Of a DNA stretch of 56,543 nucleotides, positions 31,892 through 41,189 are shown one piece after another. Every line of letters starts with the position of its first letter. The first letter of the stretch is position 1. The stretch is taken from NCBI GenBank assembly GCA_045655245.1, contig JAZOOX010000054.1, positions 1-56,543 of the forward strand. The letters run 5' to 3'. The translations under genes and the position numbers were made by a program. A model generated the notes under the pieces. It worked only from the letters and a program-made list of their open reading frames with translations, did not search any database and had not been told where the DNA came from. Source of the DNA: RGIG8785 sp045655245 (GTDB lineage: Bacteria > Bacillota > Clostridia > RGIG8785).

Positions 31892-33052
31892 TTAATTAAA
31901 CTTACGGACGCTTAACACACCGTCGATAGAAACAACTTGCTGTAATACAGAGTCGTCAACCGCTCCTTCAATATCCAATAAAGTGTATGCGTAATCTTTC
32001 TTACTGGCATTCAGCATATTGGTAATATTAAGATGAAGTTCAGAAAACGCTGCAGAAATCTGACTTAACATCTTGGGAATATTACGATGAGCAACTGCTA
32101 CACGCGTATCGTTTGTGCGAGGCAGGGAGCAGTTGGGGAAATTGACGGAATTCACGATGTTACCGTTTTCCAAGAAGTCGCGCAACTGTTGTGCGGCCAT
32201 AGCAGCGCAGTTGTCTTCCGACTCAGGAGTGGAAGCACCCAAGTGCGGCAGTGCCAAAACGCCGTCCATGGTCAAAACACGTTCGTTGGGGAAGTCGGTG
32301 ACATAGGTGGCGATGGTGCCGTCTTTAATTGCAGCTTCCAAATCATCTTCGCAAACCAGTTCACCGCGAGAAAAGTTCAGTAAACGGACGCCTTTTTTCA
32401 TCAGAGCAAAAACATCCTTGTTAACAGAACCGCGGGTCTCGTCATTCAGCGGGACGTGCAAAGTAATATAATCCGCATTCTTATACACTTCCTGAATATC
32501 GGTAGCGTGGACAATCTTTCGAGACAATTTCCAAGCGGCGTCGACGGACAGATAGGGGTCGTAACCAATAACGTCCATGCCCAATGCACATGCCGCATTA
32601 GCAACACCGATACCGATGGCACCCAAACCAATTACACCAAGGGTCTTTCCCTTAATTTCAGGACCAACAAAAGCACTTTTACCTTTTTCGACCTGCTTGG
32701 CAACGCCTTCGGTTCCGATCAAGGTCTTTGCCCAGTTGATGCCATCAACAATTTTTCTGGACGAAAGAAACAGTGCGGTAATAACCAGTTCTTTCACCGC
32801 ATTGGCGTTAGCACCGGGGGTGTTAAAGACAACGATACCGCGTTCAGAACACTTGTCAATCGGAATATTGTTTACACCTGCACCGCAACGGGCGACAGCC
32901 TTCAAAGAAGCGGGTAATTCCATATCGTGCATTGCAAAGCTACGCAACAGAATACCATCCGGATTTTCAATGTCCTCGCCAATATGATAAACGGCAGGAT
33001 CCAGTTTTTCCAAACCAATAGGCGAAATTTTGTTTAACAGTTTAATTTCCAT
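31892..33052 (-). CDS. serA: D-3-phosphoglycerate dehydrogenase
   Basis: The 386-residue enzyme oxidises 3-phosphoglycerate, the first step of serine synthesis. The NAD-binding GLGAIGIGVANAA motif (about 143-155) and the catalytic region with the HLGASTPESEDN histidine are present. The last 75 residues look like an ACT regulatory domain, which suggests serine feedback. It lacks the long intervening domain of some homologues. It follows serC with a 14-base gap in one operon; serB is not in the window. Confidence 0.93.
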   Translation of the reverse strand: MEIKLLNKISPIGLEKLDPAVYHIGEDIENPDGILLRSFAMHDMELPASLKAVARCGAGVNNIPIDKCSERGIVVFNTPGANANAVKELVITALFLSSRKIVDGINWAKTLIGTEGVAKQVEKGKSAFVGPEIKGKTLGVIGLGAIGIGVANAACALGMDVIGYDPYLSVDAAWKLSRKIVHATDIQEVYKNADYITLHVPLNDETRGSVNKDVFALMKKGVRLLNFSRGELVCEDDLEAAIKDGTIATYVTDFPNERVLTMDGVLALPHLGASTPESEDNCAAMAAQQLRDFLENGNIVNSVNFPNCSLPRTNDTRVAVAHRNIPKMLSQISAAFSELHLNITNMLNASKKDYAYTLLDIEGAVDDSVLQQVVSIDGVLSVRKFN

Positions 33053-33066
33053 TGTTTTTTCCTCAC

Positions 33067-34158
33067 TTACGCTTTGGGATTTTCGGCGGCAAACTTCTTC
33101 ATAAAAGCAACCAGTTCTTCAACGCCTGCTTTGGGCATTGCATTATAGATAGATGCTCGCATACCGCCAACGGAACGGTGCCCCTTTAAATTCTTCAAAC
33201 CTGCAGCTTCTGCTTCTGCAGCAAATTTTTTGTCCAGGTCCTCGTTACCGGTAACAAAAGTAACGTTCATCAAAGAACGGCATTCTTTCTTTACAGGTGC
33301 AGCGTAATAGTTCTGGCTGTCCAGATAATCATACAACAGAGCCGCCTTTTCTTCGTTCATCTTTTGCATTACATCCAAACCACCCAAAGATAAGATCCAT
33401 TCATAAACCAGTTTGGCAACATAAATGGAATAGCAAGGCGGAGTGTTATACATCGACCCGTTCTCGGCCATAACCTTCCATTCCAGCATGGTGGGCATTT
33501 TCGGGTCAGCATATTCCAGTAAGTCTTCACGGACAATAACAAGGGTTACACCTGCGGGTGCCATGTTCTTCTGTGCACCTGCATAAATAACGCCGAAACG
33601 GCTGACGTCAACAGGCTCAGAGATAATACAGGAAGACATATCGGCTACCAGCGGAACGTCACCTGTGTCGGGAATGTAGTGATACTTGGTACCGTAAATA
33701 GTGTTGTTAAAGCAAATATGTACATAAGAAGCATCGGGACGAATGTCCTCGCGGGTCACTTCGGGAATGTAGGTGAAATTATCTTCTTTCGAGGTTGCAA
33801 CGCATCTTACATCGTAACCCATCTTCTGTGCTTCTTTATAAGCTTTGCCGGAGAACTGACCGGAAACGATGTAGTCTGCTTTGCCCGTTCTGCCAATCAG
33901 ATTCTGAGGAACTGCGGCGAACTGCGTCGACGCACCGCCTTGTACAAAGAGTACTTTATAATTTTCAGGAATGTTCATCAGCTTACGAAGCAGTGCTTCT
34001 GCTTCATCAAAAATGCCCTGATATACTTTGGAACGATGACTCATTTCCATAACGGACATGCCGCTGTCACCGTAACAAAGCATCTCCTCCGCGGCTTTCT
34101 CCAAAACCGGAACGGGAAGCATAGAAGGGCCTGCAGAAAAATTGTAACAACGTTTCAT
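33067..34158 (-). CDS. serC: phosphoserine aminotransferase
   Basis: The 363-residue PLP enzyme converts 3-phosphohydroxypyruvate to phosphoserine. The N-terminal FSAGPSMLPVPVLEKA and SHRSKVY segments and the PLP-lysine region AGAQKNMAPAGV (about 193-204) are typical. The C-terminus carries GHRSVGGMRASIYNAMP. It is the first gene of the serC-serA operon and has its own promoter just after the 6S RNA terminator. Confidence 0.96.
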   Translation of the reverse strand: MKRCYNFSAGPSMLPVPVLEKAAEEMLCYGDSGMSVMEMSHRSKVYQGIFDEAEALLRKLMNIPENYKVLFVQGGASTQFAAVPQNLIGRTGKADYIVSGQFSGKAYKEAQKMGYDVRCVATSKEDNFTYIPEVTREDIRPDASYVHICFNNTIYGTKYHYIPDTGDVPLVADMSSCIISEPVDVSRFGVIYAGAQKNMAPAGVTLVIVREDLLEYADPKMPTMLEWKVMAENGSMYNTPPCYSIYVAKLVYEWILSLGGLDVMQKMNEEKAALLYDYLDSQNYYAAPVKKECRSLMNVTFVTGNEDLDKKFAAEAEAAGLKNLKGHRSVGGMRASIYNAMPKAGVEELVAFMKKFAAENPKA

Positions 34159-34196
34159 TTCATTCGACTTCCTTTACAAAAAAATTCATTAGAGTT

Positions 34197-34225
34197 ATTA
34201 TATCTCAAAAATGTCGATTCGTCAA
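34197..34225 (-). promoter_or_regulatory. serC-serA promoter
   Basis: On the minus strand TTGACG (34225-34220) and TATAAT (34202-34197) are 17 bp apart. AAAGGAAG follows as ribosome binding site. Confidence 0.85.
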
Positions 34226-34227
34226 GT

Positions 34228-34253
34228 AAAAAAGGACGGTTCACCCGTCCTTT
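34228..34253 (-). terminator. terminator after the 6S RNA candidate
   Basis: AAAGGACGG and CCGTCC with a T run, with a 5-nt loop, on the minus strand. Its direction shows that the RNA upstream of it is read on this strand. Confidence 0.9.
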
Positions 34254-34265
34254 CATGTTGTTTTG

Positions 34266-34445
34266 CCCCGCAATGCCGTTATGTGAAATAAATTAAAAAC
34301 CTGCATAGCAGGTGGGTGCCCTCGAGAACATTTACAGCGTCCCTCTCTGTTGCAAATGAGGGCTTGCACGACCTGTTCAAAGCTGGGCTCCCTTTCATTG
34401 AGCGTTGGTTTTAATTAAGAATCACTCACGCACACCGCAGGGGGG
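34266..34445 (-). ncRNA. ssrS: 6S RNA candidate
   Basis: The 180-base stretch has no gene. On the minus strand its ends pair: CCCC (34445-34442) with GGGG (34269-34266), then GCGGTGT with the ACGGCATTGC region through G-U pairs, and a further GTG/CAC. A large A/U-rich bubble follows on both sides, with the small ACCTGC-TAT-GCAGGT hairpin on the 3' side, and then a long terminal stem. This is the 6S layout that mimics an open promoter and binds sigma-A RNA polymerase. The 5' start resembles the Bacillus 6S-1 start. No promoter is visible in the upstream gene, so it may be processed from a longer transcript. Confidence 0.78.
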
Positions 34446-34450
34446 ATGTT

Positions 34451-34729
34451 TCACTCTTCCTCTTCGTACTCTTCCATCTGACGCTGGAAAATTTCAAATA
34501 CTTCATCTAAGACAGCTTCGTCTTCTTCAACGACAAAAACATCCTCATCCTGCTCGTCAACTGCGAGTTTCAGAATGGTAACTTCGTGTTCTTCCTCCTC
34601 TGTTTGCGGATCAGCAGGCAATAAAACGACATAGGTTTCATCGCGGTGTTCCACCTTGTCGATGAACTCAAAGGTAATCTCGTTTCCTTCTTCGTCCAGC
34701 AATACTACAAGGTTATCCATTTCTTCCAT
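34451..34729 (-). CDS. DUF1292 family protein (YrzB-like)
   Basis: This 92-residue, very acidic protein contains the DUF1292 core: VLLDEEGNEITFEFIDKVEHRDETYVVLLP, of which positions 7-36 are shown here only by the first and last motifs LLDEEGNE and YVVLLP. The tail ends in a run of glutamates. The function is unknown. GGAGG eight bases upstream supports ATG 34729 over an upstream TTG. It follows the MgtC gene and is followed directly by the 6S RNA. Confidence 0.85.
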   Translation of the reverse strand: MEEMDNLVVLLDEEGNEITFEFIDKVEHRDETYVVLLPADPQTEEEEHEVTILKLAVDEQDEDVFVVEEDEAVLDEVFEIFQRQMEEYEEEE

Positions 34730-34763
34730 TGTATGTTCCTCCTTCAAAAAATATTCATTATGC

Positions 34764-35432
34764 TTAGTTTGTTATCTCGAGGCTCACTTCATATTCAAAC
34801 CAGTTCGCAACCTCTTCCTCACAAATCCCATTGGGGATCTCGACTTCCAGTTGATACCGCCAGAATCCGTCTTTACTCTTATGTACCGATACATCATTGA
34901 CATGGATGTTGTTATTCTCCAGTAAATTAATGACCTTATCCTGAAACCCGCTCTCGTTCACATTATGGATAGTCAGTAAACGAATGACGCTAATCTGAGT
35001 ATTGGTGATACGGTTGTGCAAGAGCAAGTGGATTAAAAGGATCAAAATCGTTCCCGCAAAGCCAACCAAATACAAGCCTGCGCCTATCGCCATACCGATA
35101 CCGGAAGTGGCCCATATGCCCGCGGCGGTGGTCAAACCAACAACCGTTTGGTGCTGCACCAAGATCATACCGGCGCCCAAAAACCCGATACCGCTGACGA
35201 TGGTAGAAGCGATACGAGACGGGTCCGCTCCCGCAACATCAGAAAACCCATACTTCGAAACAAGCATAATCAACGCAGAGCCACAAGCAACCACACAGTG
35301 GGTACGCACACCGGCCCCTTTGGAACGGTTTTTACGTTCCCAACCGATAATCATACCGCAAATGATTGCGAACAACATTCGGAACACGCAGTTTAGTGTG
35401 AATACACTTTCGCTTACCAATTCAATGTCCAT
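34764..35432 (-). CDS. MgtC/SapB family membrane protein
   Basis: The 222-residue product has four to five hydrophobic segments in its first 145 residues, with the family signature GWERKNRSKGAGVRTHCVV (about 28-46) and GIGFLGAGMILV near 82-93. A soluble ACT-like domain (about 150-222) follows. MgtC proteins affect magnesium and phosphate homeostasis and ATP synthase; this one's role is not known. It shares a promoter with the DUF1292 gene. Its presence about 7 kb from an OLE/OapA locus that is tied to magnesium is suggestive only. Confidence 0.92.
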   Translation of the reverse strand: MDIELVSESVFTLNCVFRMLFAIICGMIIGWERKNRSKGAGVRTHCVVACGSALIMLVSKYGFSDVAGADPSRIASTIVSGIGFLGAGMILVQHQTVVGLTTAAGIWATSGIGMAIGAGLYLVGFAGTILILLIHLLLHNRITNTQISVIRLLTIHNVNESGFQDKVINLLENNNIHVNDVSVHKSKDGFWRYQLEVEIPNGICEEEVANWFEYEVSLEITN

Positions 35433-35458
35433 TTTATACTCTCCCTCTAAACATATAT

Positions 35459-35487
35459 ATCATACCACATCCCCTTCTTTTTGTCCA
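35459..35487 (-). promoter_or_regulatory. promoter of the MgtC-DUF1292 transcript
   Basis: On the minus strand TGGACA (35487-35482) and TATGAT (35464-35459) are 17 bp apart. Confidence 0.65.
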
Positions 35488-35513
35488 TACAAAAAAGAAT
35501 TTTTTCTCCCATC

Positions 35514-35542
35514 TTGCATATAGGAAAAAAATGTGCTACAAT
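35514..35542 (+). promoter_or_regulatory. ackA promoter
   Basis: TTGCAT (35514-35519) and TACAAT (35537-35542) are separated by 17 bp, about 43 bases before the ackA start. Confidence 0.75.
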
Positions 35543-35584
35543 GAAAAAAGCGTATAAAAAATACATATAGAAAAGGATGACGTT

Positions 35585-36778
35585 ATGAAAATCTTAGTTA
35601 TTAACGCCGGCAGTTCTTCTATCAAATACCAGTTGTTTGATATGAGTAACGAACGCGTCCTGGCAAAAGGCATGTGCGACCGTATCGGTATCGAGGGTGG
35701 TAACTTCAAGCAAAAGGTTGAAGGCCGCGAAGATTACAAAATCGATATCCAGATGAAAGACCACGGCGAGGCAATCCAACTGGTTATCGACACCTTAATC
35801 AGCAAGGAGCAGGGTGTTATCGAATCCGTTGCAGAAATCAACGCTGTCGGCCATCGTGTTCTCCACGGCGGCGAAAAATTCTCCGGCTCCGTTATCATCA
35901 ACGATGATGTAATCGCCGCAATCGAAGAATGCTGCGAACTCGGACCTCTTCACAACCCTCACAATCTGACCGGTATCCGCGCTTGCGAACGCATCATGGG
36001 TGACATTCCCCAGGTTGCTGTTTTCGACACCGGTTTCCATCAAACTATGCCCGATTACGCTTATTTATATGCTCTGCCTTATGAGTATTATGAAAAGTAT
36101 AAGATTCGCCGTTACGGCTTCCACGGCACCTCTCACCGCTACATCAGCATGCGTGCCGCTGAAGTTTTAGGCAAGGATCCCAAAGACCTGAAGCTGGTCA
36201 CCTGCCACCTGGGCAACGGTTCTTCCGTAACCGCAGTTGATGGCGGCAAGTGCCTGGATACCTCCATGGGCGTTACCCCCTTAGAAGGCATTATGATGGG
36301 CACCCGCTGCGGTTCCATCGACCCCGCTATCGTCCCCCTGCTGATGGAAAAAGAAAAGCTTTCCGCCAAAGAGATCGATACCGTTATGAACAAGAAGTCC
36401 GGTATTCTGGGTGTTTCCCAAAAGACCAGCGACAACCGCGATATCGAACAAGGTGCCAAAGACGGCGATGCCCGTTGCCAGTTAATCGAATCGATGATTT
36501 GTCATCAATTGGTTAAACTCATCGGCGGCTATGCAGCTGCTATGGGCGGTGTTGATGCCATTGTATTCGCAGGCGGCATCGGCGAAAATAACCCCCAGTA
36601 CAGAACACGCGTTGCCGAAAAGCTTGCATTCATGGGTGCTGCAATTGATGAAGAAAAGAATAAGCTCCGCGGCGTAGAAATCGACATTTCTACCGAGGAT
36701 GCAAAACTCCGTACGCTGGTTATCCCCACCGACGAAGAGTTGATGATTGCTAAGGATACCTACGAGCTGGTAAAATAA
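35585..36778 (+). CDS. ackA: acetate kinase
   Basis: The 397-residue enzyme converts acetyl phosphate and ADP to acetate and ATP, the energy-yielding end step of acetogenic fermentation. It has the N-terminal INAGSSSIKYQLF motif, GHRVLHGG near 88-95, FDTGFHQTMP and the phosphate-binding HLGNGSSVTAVDGGKC region. Length is normal. It is a monocistronic plus-strand gene with its own promoter and terminator; pta is not adjacent. Codon use is more C/G-rich at third positions than in neighbours, as expected for a highly expressed gene. Confidence 0.97.
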   Translation: MKILVINAGSSSIKYQLFDMSNERVLAKGMCDRIGIEGGNFKQKVEGREDYKIDIQMKDHGEAIQLVIDTLISKEQGVIESVAEINAVGHRVLHGGEKFSGSVIINDDVIAAIEECCELGPLHNPHNLTGIRACERIMGDIPQVAVFDTGFHQTMPDYAYLYALPYEYYEKYKIRRYGFHGTSHRYISMRAAEVLGKDPKDLKLVTCHLGNGSSVTAVDGGKCLDTSMGVTPLEGIMMGTRCGSIDPAIVPLLMEKEKLSAKEIDTVMNKKSGILGVSQKTSDNRDIEQGAKDGDARCQLIESMICHQLVKLIGGYAAAMGGVDAIVFAGGIGENNPQYRTRVAEKLAFMGAAIDEEKNKLRGVEIDISTEDAKLRTLVIPTDEELMIAKDTYELVK

Positions 36779-36787
36779 ATCCGGCTT

Positions 36788-36819
36788 AAAAGGAAGTGCA
36801 AAATGCACTTCCTTTTTTA
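36788..36819 (+). terminator. ackA terminator
   Basis: AAAGGAAGTGCA pairs with TGCACTTCCTTT around a 2-3 nt loop and ends in a T run, 10 bases after the ackA stop. Confidence 0.92.
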
Positions 36820-36861
36820 TTTCGAAAACCGAAATGTAAAAACGTCCTATATTACCTAAAC

Positions 36862-36893
36862 AAAAAGAGAGTCCCCAAAGGGAACTCTCTTTT
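36862..36893 (-). terminator. groES-groEL terminator
   Basis: Minus-strand stem AAAGAGAGTTCCC/GGGACTCTCTTT around a 4-nt loop ending in a T run, 22 bases after the groEL stop. Confidence 0.92.
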
Positions 36894-36915
36894 ATTTGAT
36901 GCTTTAAAGTTGGGA

Positions 36916-38544
36916 TTAATACATTCCCATACCGCCACCCATGCCGCCGGCAGGAGCAGCCGGTTCAGGTTCAGGCTTACTTGCAACAACGCTTTCGGTG
37001 GTCAGAATCATCGAAACGACACTGGCAGCATTCTGCAAAGCAGAACGAGTTACCTTAGCGGGGTCAACAATGCCCGCTTTGACCATATCAACATACTCCT
37101 CTGTCAGAGCGTTATAGCCAAAACCGTTGGTGTTGTTCTTGATTTCATTCACAACAACAGATCCTTCAATACCTGCATTGCTTACAATCTGACGAACGGG
37201 CTCTTCCAAAGCACGGAGGACAATCATGACACCCGTCTTTTCATCGCCCGATACCTCGGGAAGCAGTTTCTCAACATTTTTGATTGCGGTAATATAAGCA
37301 GTGCCCCCGCCTGCAACAATGCCTTCCTCAACAGCGGCGCGGGTTGCGGCCAGGGCATCTTCAATACGCAATTTCTTTTCCTTCATCTCGGTTTCGGTAG
37401 CAGCACCGACCTTAATGACAGCTACACCGCCGGACAGTTTTGCCAGACGTTCCTGCAGCTTCTCACGGTCAAAATCAGAAGTAGTAACTTCAATCTGATG
37501 CTTAATCTGGCCGATACGTTCCTTGATTACCTCGCTATCGCCGGCACCATCAACGATAATGGTATTTTCCTTCTGGACTTTAACCTGTCTTGCGCGTCCC
37601 AGTTGGAACAGCTGTGTTTCTTTTAAGTCCAGACCCAATTCTTCGGAAATTACTTCACCGCCGGTCAGGATAGCAATATCCTTCAGCATTTCTTTTCTGC
37701 GGTCGCCAAAACCGGGAGCTTTAACAGCTACACAGACGAAAGTGCCGCGCAACTTGTTCAAAACCAAGGTGGTCAGCGCCTCGCCTTCGATGTCTTCGGC
37801 AACAATTAAGAGCTTCTTACCCTGCTGAACGATCTGCTCTAAAATCGGTAAAATGTCCTGAATGGTAGAAATCTTTTTATCGGTAATCAGGATGTAAGGA
37901 TCATCCAGCTCAGCTTCCATCTTCTCGGTATCGGTTACCATATAGGGCGAAATATATCCGCGATCAAACTGCATCCCTTCAACAACTTCAGAGAAAGTCT
38001 CGGCAGTCTTAGACTCTTCCACGGTAATAACGCCGTCGTTAGAAACTTTTTCCATTGCATCGGCAATCAGATTGCCGACGATTTCGTCAGCAGCAGAAAC
38101 AGACGCAACACGGGCAATATCTGCCTTTCCGCTTACCTTTGCGCTACCTGCAATGATACTTTCAACCGCAGCGGCAACAGCCTTATCCATGCCCTTTTTA
38201 ACAATCATAGGATTGGCACCGGCAGCAACATTTTTCATTCCTTCACGAACCAAAGCCTGTGCAAGAAGCGTTGCGGTAGTAGTACCGTCACCTGCAACAT
38301 CGTTCGTCTTGGTAGCAACCTCACGAACCAGCTGAGCTCCCATCTGTTCAAAGGGGTCTTCCAATTCAATTTCCTTAGCAATGGTAACACCGTCATTGGT
38401 AATCAAAGGTGCGCCAAACTTTCTGTCTAAGACAACGTTTCTTCCTTTGGGACCCAAGGTTACTTTAACCGTATTTGCAAGTTGATTAACACCACGTTCA
38501 AGTGCACGACGCGCTTCTTCTCCGTACAAAATTTCCTTTGCCAT
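36916..38544 (-). CDS. groEL: chaperonin GroEL
   Basis: The 542-residue chaperonin subunit forms the double ring that folds proteins with GroES and ATP. It has the N-terminal AKEILYGEEARR, the nucleotide motif GDGTTTATLLAQ near residues 85-96 and the GGM-rich tail GGMGGGMGMY. It lies 15 bases after groES in the CIRCE-controlled operon. Confidence 0.98.
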   Translation of the reverse strand: MAKEILYGEEARRALERGVNQLANTVKVTLGPKGRNVVLDRKFGAPLITNDGVTIAKEIELEDPFEQMGAQLVREVATKTNDVAGDGTTTATLLAQALVREGMKNVAAGANPMIVKKGMDKAVAAAVESIIAGSAKVSGKADIARVASVSAADEIVGNLIADAMEKVSNDGVITVEESKTAETFSEVVEGMQFDRGYISPYMVTDTEKMEAELDDPYILITDKKISTIQDILPILEQIVQQGKKLLIVAEDIEGEALTTLVLNKLRGTFVCVAVKAPGFGDRRKEMLKDIAILTGGEVISEELGLDLKETQLFQLGRARQVKVQKENTIIVDGAGDSEVIKERIGQIKHQIEVTTSDFDREKLQERLAKLSGGVAVIKVGAATETEMKEKKLRIEDALAATRAAVEEGIVAGGGTAYITAIKNVEKLLPEVSGDEKTGVMIVLRALEEPVRQIVSNAGIEGSVVVNEIKNNTNGFGYNALTEEYVDMVKAGIVDPAKVTRSALQNAASVVSMILTTESVVASKPEPEPAAPAGGMGGGMGMY

Positions 38545-38559
38545 TTCTGTTACCTCCTA

Positions 38560-38847
38560 TTAGTCTTCGACCTTTGCTAAAATTTCGCTCTGTCTCAAAA
38601 TGATATATTCCTGCCCGTCAAACTTTACTTCAGTTCCGGCATACTTGCTCATAATGACCTTATCGCCAACAACAAGTTCCATTACAACATCCTTGCCGTC
38701 AACGACACCGCCGGGACCTACTGCAATAACTTCTGCCATCTGGGGCTTTTCTTTTGCAGTACCTGCCAACAAAATGCCGCTCTTGGTGGTTTCTTCACTT
38801 TCGAGCATTTTAATCACAACACGGTCTGCCAAAGGTTTAATATTCAT
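38560..38847 (-). CDS. groES: co-chaperonin GroES
   Basis: The 95-residue lid protein starts MNIKPLADRVVIK and has the mobile loop with EETTKSGILLAGTAKEKPQ (about 16-34) and the roof region VGPGGVVDGK. A longer upstream reading frame was rejected because GGAGG precedes ATG 38847 by seven bases. It is the first gene of the operon, repressed by HrcA through CIRCE. Confidence 0.98.
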   Translation of the reverse strand: MNIKPLADRVVIKMLESEETTKSGILLAGTAKEKPQMAEVIAVGPGGVVDGKDVVMELVVGDKVIMSKYAGTEVKFDGQEYIILRQSEILAKVED

Positions 38848-38867
38848 GATAATTCCTCCGTTCTGTT

Positions 38868-38894
38868 TTAGCACTCGCCAGTCGAGAGTGCTAA
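38868..38894 (-). promoter_or_regulatory. CIRCE element (HrcA operator) of groES-groEL
   Basis: TTAGCACTC-N9-GAGTGCTAA matches the CIRCE consensus at every position. Upstream on the minus strand TTGATT and TATCAT with 17-bp spacing fit the promoter. hrcA is not in the window. Confidence 0.97.
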
Positions 38895-39012
38895 CTTATT
38901 TAATGATATTAAAAAATATACAGAAAATCAAATTTGGTATTTTAACCCAAAACAAAAATAACTTTTACTCTTGCGTTTTTTCTCCCGCTTTCTCTGTTTT
39001 GCTCCGGAATGC

Positions 39013-39684
39013 TCACATCCGAATAAGCGAATCGTGGAACGAGAACAGTTCACGAGAGAGCTTGAAAAAAGCAATGCACATCAAAACAACTGCTACTGTA
39101 CCAATCAATGCAAGAAGCAAATGAAAGCGTTTTTGTAAGACAAGGGTACCCTTCCCCTCATCCCATCGTGTCGGTTCATCGTGCGCAACACGAACATAAG
39201 AAAAATACAACGTAAAAATAGAAACAAGCGGTATTGTCAAGCCGAAACCCCAAAACAAAACGCCGAAAGACCGTTTGATATTCTCGACAAATGTCAGTTT
39301 TTCACCGGTTTCATTCCGCACCGCGATATTGAACAAGCGTTTCCCCGCTGTATAACCAAAAAAGGTCATTAAAATGGGTTCGCTGAAATGTGCCAGAAAA
39401 ACCGAGGCAGGAATCAGTACTTGAAGTACAGCAACTCCGCCCATTTTAGGTGCTAAATACGGACCAACGGCAAGTTCAAGAACCAGTAAATGCAAGAGGA
39501 TATCGAAGCACCTTGCCATCAGACGCATAAAAGGTGCATTCCGTACGGCATACTGTCGAGACTCAAACCATTTCAATTTCGAATCCCCGTCTTTGTAAAC
39601 CACTCGTTCCGTTCCGCAAAACGGACATACAGCGACCTCTGAATCGAATTTCTTCTTACAATAAAGACAACGTTTCATCTTCAT
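39013..39684 (-). CDS. zinc-ribbon RDD family membrane protein
   Basis: The 223-residue product starts with a zinc ribbon (C6, C9, C20 and C23 in CLYCKKKF and CPFCGTE), followed by an RDD domain with three hydrophobic segments (about 50-70, 90-112, 140-165) and a fourth near the end (about 190-210). The function is unknown; RDD proteins have been linked to transport or ion homeostasis. Its start overlaps the thrC stop (ATGA), and no ribosome binding site is evident, so translation depends on thrC. The 118 bases before groES hold only the heat-shock promoter. Confidence 0.82.
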   Translation of the reverse strand: MKMKRCLYCKKKFDSEVAVCPFCGTERVVYKDGDSKLKWFESRQYAVRNAPFMRLMARCFDILLHLLVLELAVGPYLAPKMGGVAVLQVLIPASVFLAHFSEPILMTFFGYTAGKRLFNIAVRNETGEKLTFVENIKRSFGVLFWGFGLTIPLVSIFTLYFSYVRVAHDEPTRWDEGKGTLVLQKRFHLLLALIGTVAVVLMCIAFFKLSRELFSFHDSLIRM

Positions 39685-41168
39685 TTCAAATACTCATCTA
39701 CCAAATCACGCATTGCTTCTTTTTCGCAGTAATCCGAAAAACGGACAGACAGTTTTTTAAGTTCAGCCAGCGAAGCAGGAATCTTTAATCCGGAGAGCTT
39801 TTCCAACTGCTCTAATTGAGCAAACTCTTCAGCCGCTTTATCAACGCCGAGCGCATCTAAAACGCTTCCTGCAAATTTATACGGACTTGCCGTAGAAGCG
39901 ATGACGGTAAGCGTTGTATCGCCGGTTTGTTCAACATATTCTCTGTATACGCGTTTGCCGACGGCAGTATGCGTATCACAGACATAAGCAGCTTCGTCAA
40001 AGGTGCGCTTGATTTCAGCAGCCGCAGACGCGTCATCACAGCAGCCCGCATAGAAGATACCTTGAATCTTTTCAAGCAAAGCAGAGTCAACGTTGTATTC
40101 GCCTTTTTCATTTAATTGCGACATATATTCCGCCGTTTTCTTTGCATCCCGATTGGAGAGGAGATACAAAAGTCTTTCAAGGTTACTCGAAATCAAAATG
40201 TCCATGGACGGTGAAGTCGTCAGATAGAACGGTCTATTTTTTTGATAAACACCCGATTCAATAAAGTCGGTCAAAACGCGATTGCGATTAGAAGCACAAA
40301 TCAACTTTTTGATCGGTACCCCCATTTCTTTTGCAAAGTATGCGGCCAGGATGTTACCAAAATTGCCTGTAGGAACGACAAAGTTGATCCCCTCCCCTGC
40401 TTTAATTTCATTTGCATGAATCAAATCGCAATAAGCAGATACGTAGTATACAATCTGCGGAACCAAGCGACCCCAGTTAATGGAGTTTGCAGAAGAAAGA
40501 AAGTACCCTTTCTTTTCCAGTTCAGCTGCAAAAGCCTTATCGGTGAAGATTTTCTTCACGCCACTTTGTGCGTCGTCGAAGTTTCCGTTAACGCCGCTAA
40601 CCAGGACGTTTTTCCCTTTTTGAGTTACCATTTGCAAGCGTTGAATTTGGCTGACGCCGTCTTTCGGGAAAAATACAACAATGGAGGTGCCGTCAACATC
40701 GCAAAAGCCCTCCAAAGCCGCCTTACCGGTATCGCCGGAGGTTGCTACGAGGATTACCGCCTCTTTCCCCTCGCCCGTTTTGCGAAGAGAGGTGGTCAGA
40801 AAGTGAGGCAGGATTTGCAACGCTACATCCTTAAAAGCACAGGTAGGGCCGTGCCACAGTTCCATTATATGAGTATGGTCATTAATTTTTTTCAGCGGTG
40901 CGACCAAATCGTATTCAAAAGTTTGGTTGCCGTATGCATTTTCAACACAGGCAGAAAGTTCTTCTTCGGAAAAGTCGGTCAAAAACAGGCTCAAAACAAA
41001 CCGAGCACGATCATTATAGGGTTTGGACGATAAAGCAACCAAATCCTGGACTGTGATTGTAGGAATAGACTCCGGCACAAACAATCCACCTTCACGAGAA
41101 AGGCCGATTTTAATTGCTTCTGCCGAAGCTACAGAAATCGTATTATCACGAGTACTTTGATAGTTCAT
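39681..41168 (-). CDS. thrC: threonine synthase
   Basis: The 495-residue PLP enzyme makes threonine from O-phosphohomoserine. The N-terminal YQSTRDN and SREGGLFVPE segments, the PLP-lysine region GPTCAFKDVALQ (about 104-115) and ATSGDTGKAALEGF are typical of the long (fungal/E. coli-like) class. An upstream start was rejected because GGAGG lies six bases before ATG 41168. It follows the P-loop gene behind a hairpin. Confidence 0.94.
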   Translation of the reverse strand: MNYQSTRDNTISVASAEAIKIGLSREGGLFVPESIPTITVQDLVALSSKPYNDRARFVLSLFLTDFSEEELSACVENAYGNQTFEYDLVAPLKKINDHTHIMELWHGPTCAFKDVALQILPHFLTTSLRKTGEGKEAVILVATSGDTGKAALEGFCDVDGTSIVVFFPKDGVSQIQRLQMVTQKGKNVLVSGVNGNFDDAQSGVKKIFTDKAFAAELEKKGYFLSSANSINWGRLVPQIVYYVSAYCDLIHANEIKAGEGINFVVPTGNFGNILAAYFAKEMGVPIKKLICASNRNRVLTDFIESGVYQKNRPFYLTTSPSMDILISSNLERLLYLLSNRDAKKTAEYMSQLNEKGEYNVDSALLEKIQGIFYAGCCDDASAAAEIKRTFDEAAYVCDTHTAVGKRVYREYVEQTGDTTLTVIASTASPYKFAGSVLDALGVDKAAEEFAQLEQLEKLSGLKIPASLAELKKLSVRFSDYCEKEAMRDLVDEYLK

Positions 41169-41189
41169 AAGAAACCTCCAAAAGATAAT

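Noticed and set aside
36796..37626. A 276-codon frame antisense to groEL, and similar long antisense frames over metK, thrC and pgi
   Set aside because: They are shadows of well-conserved genes, without ribosome binding sites or recognisable products.
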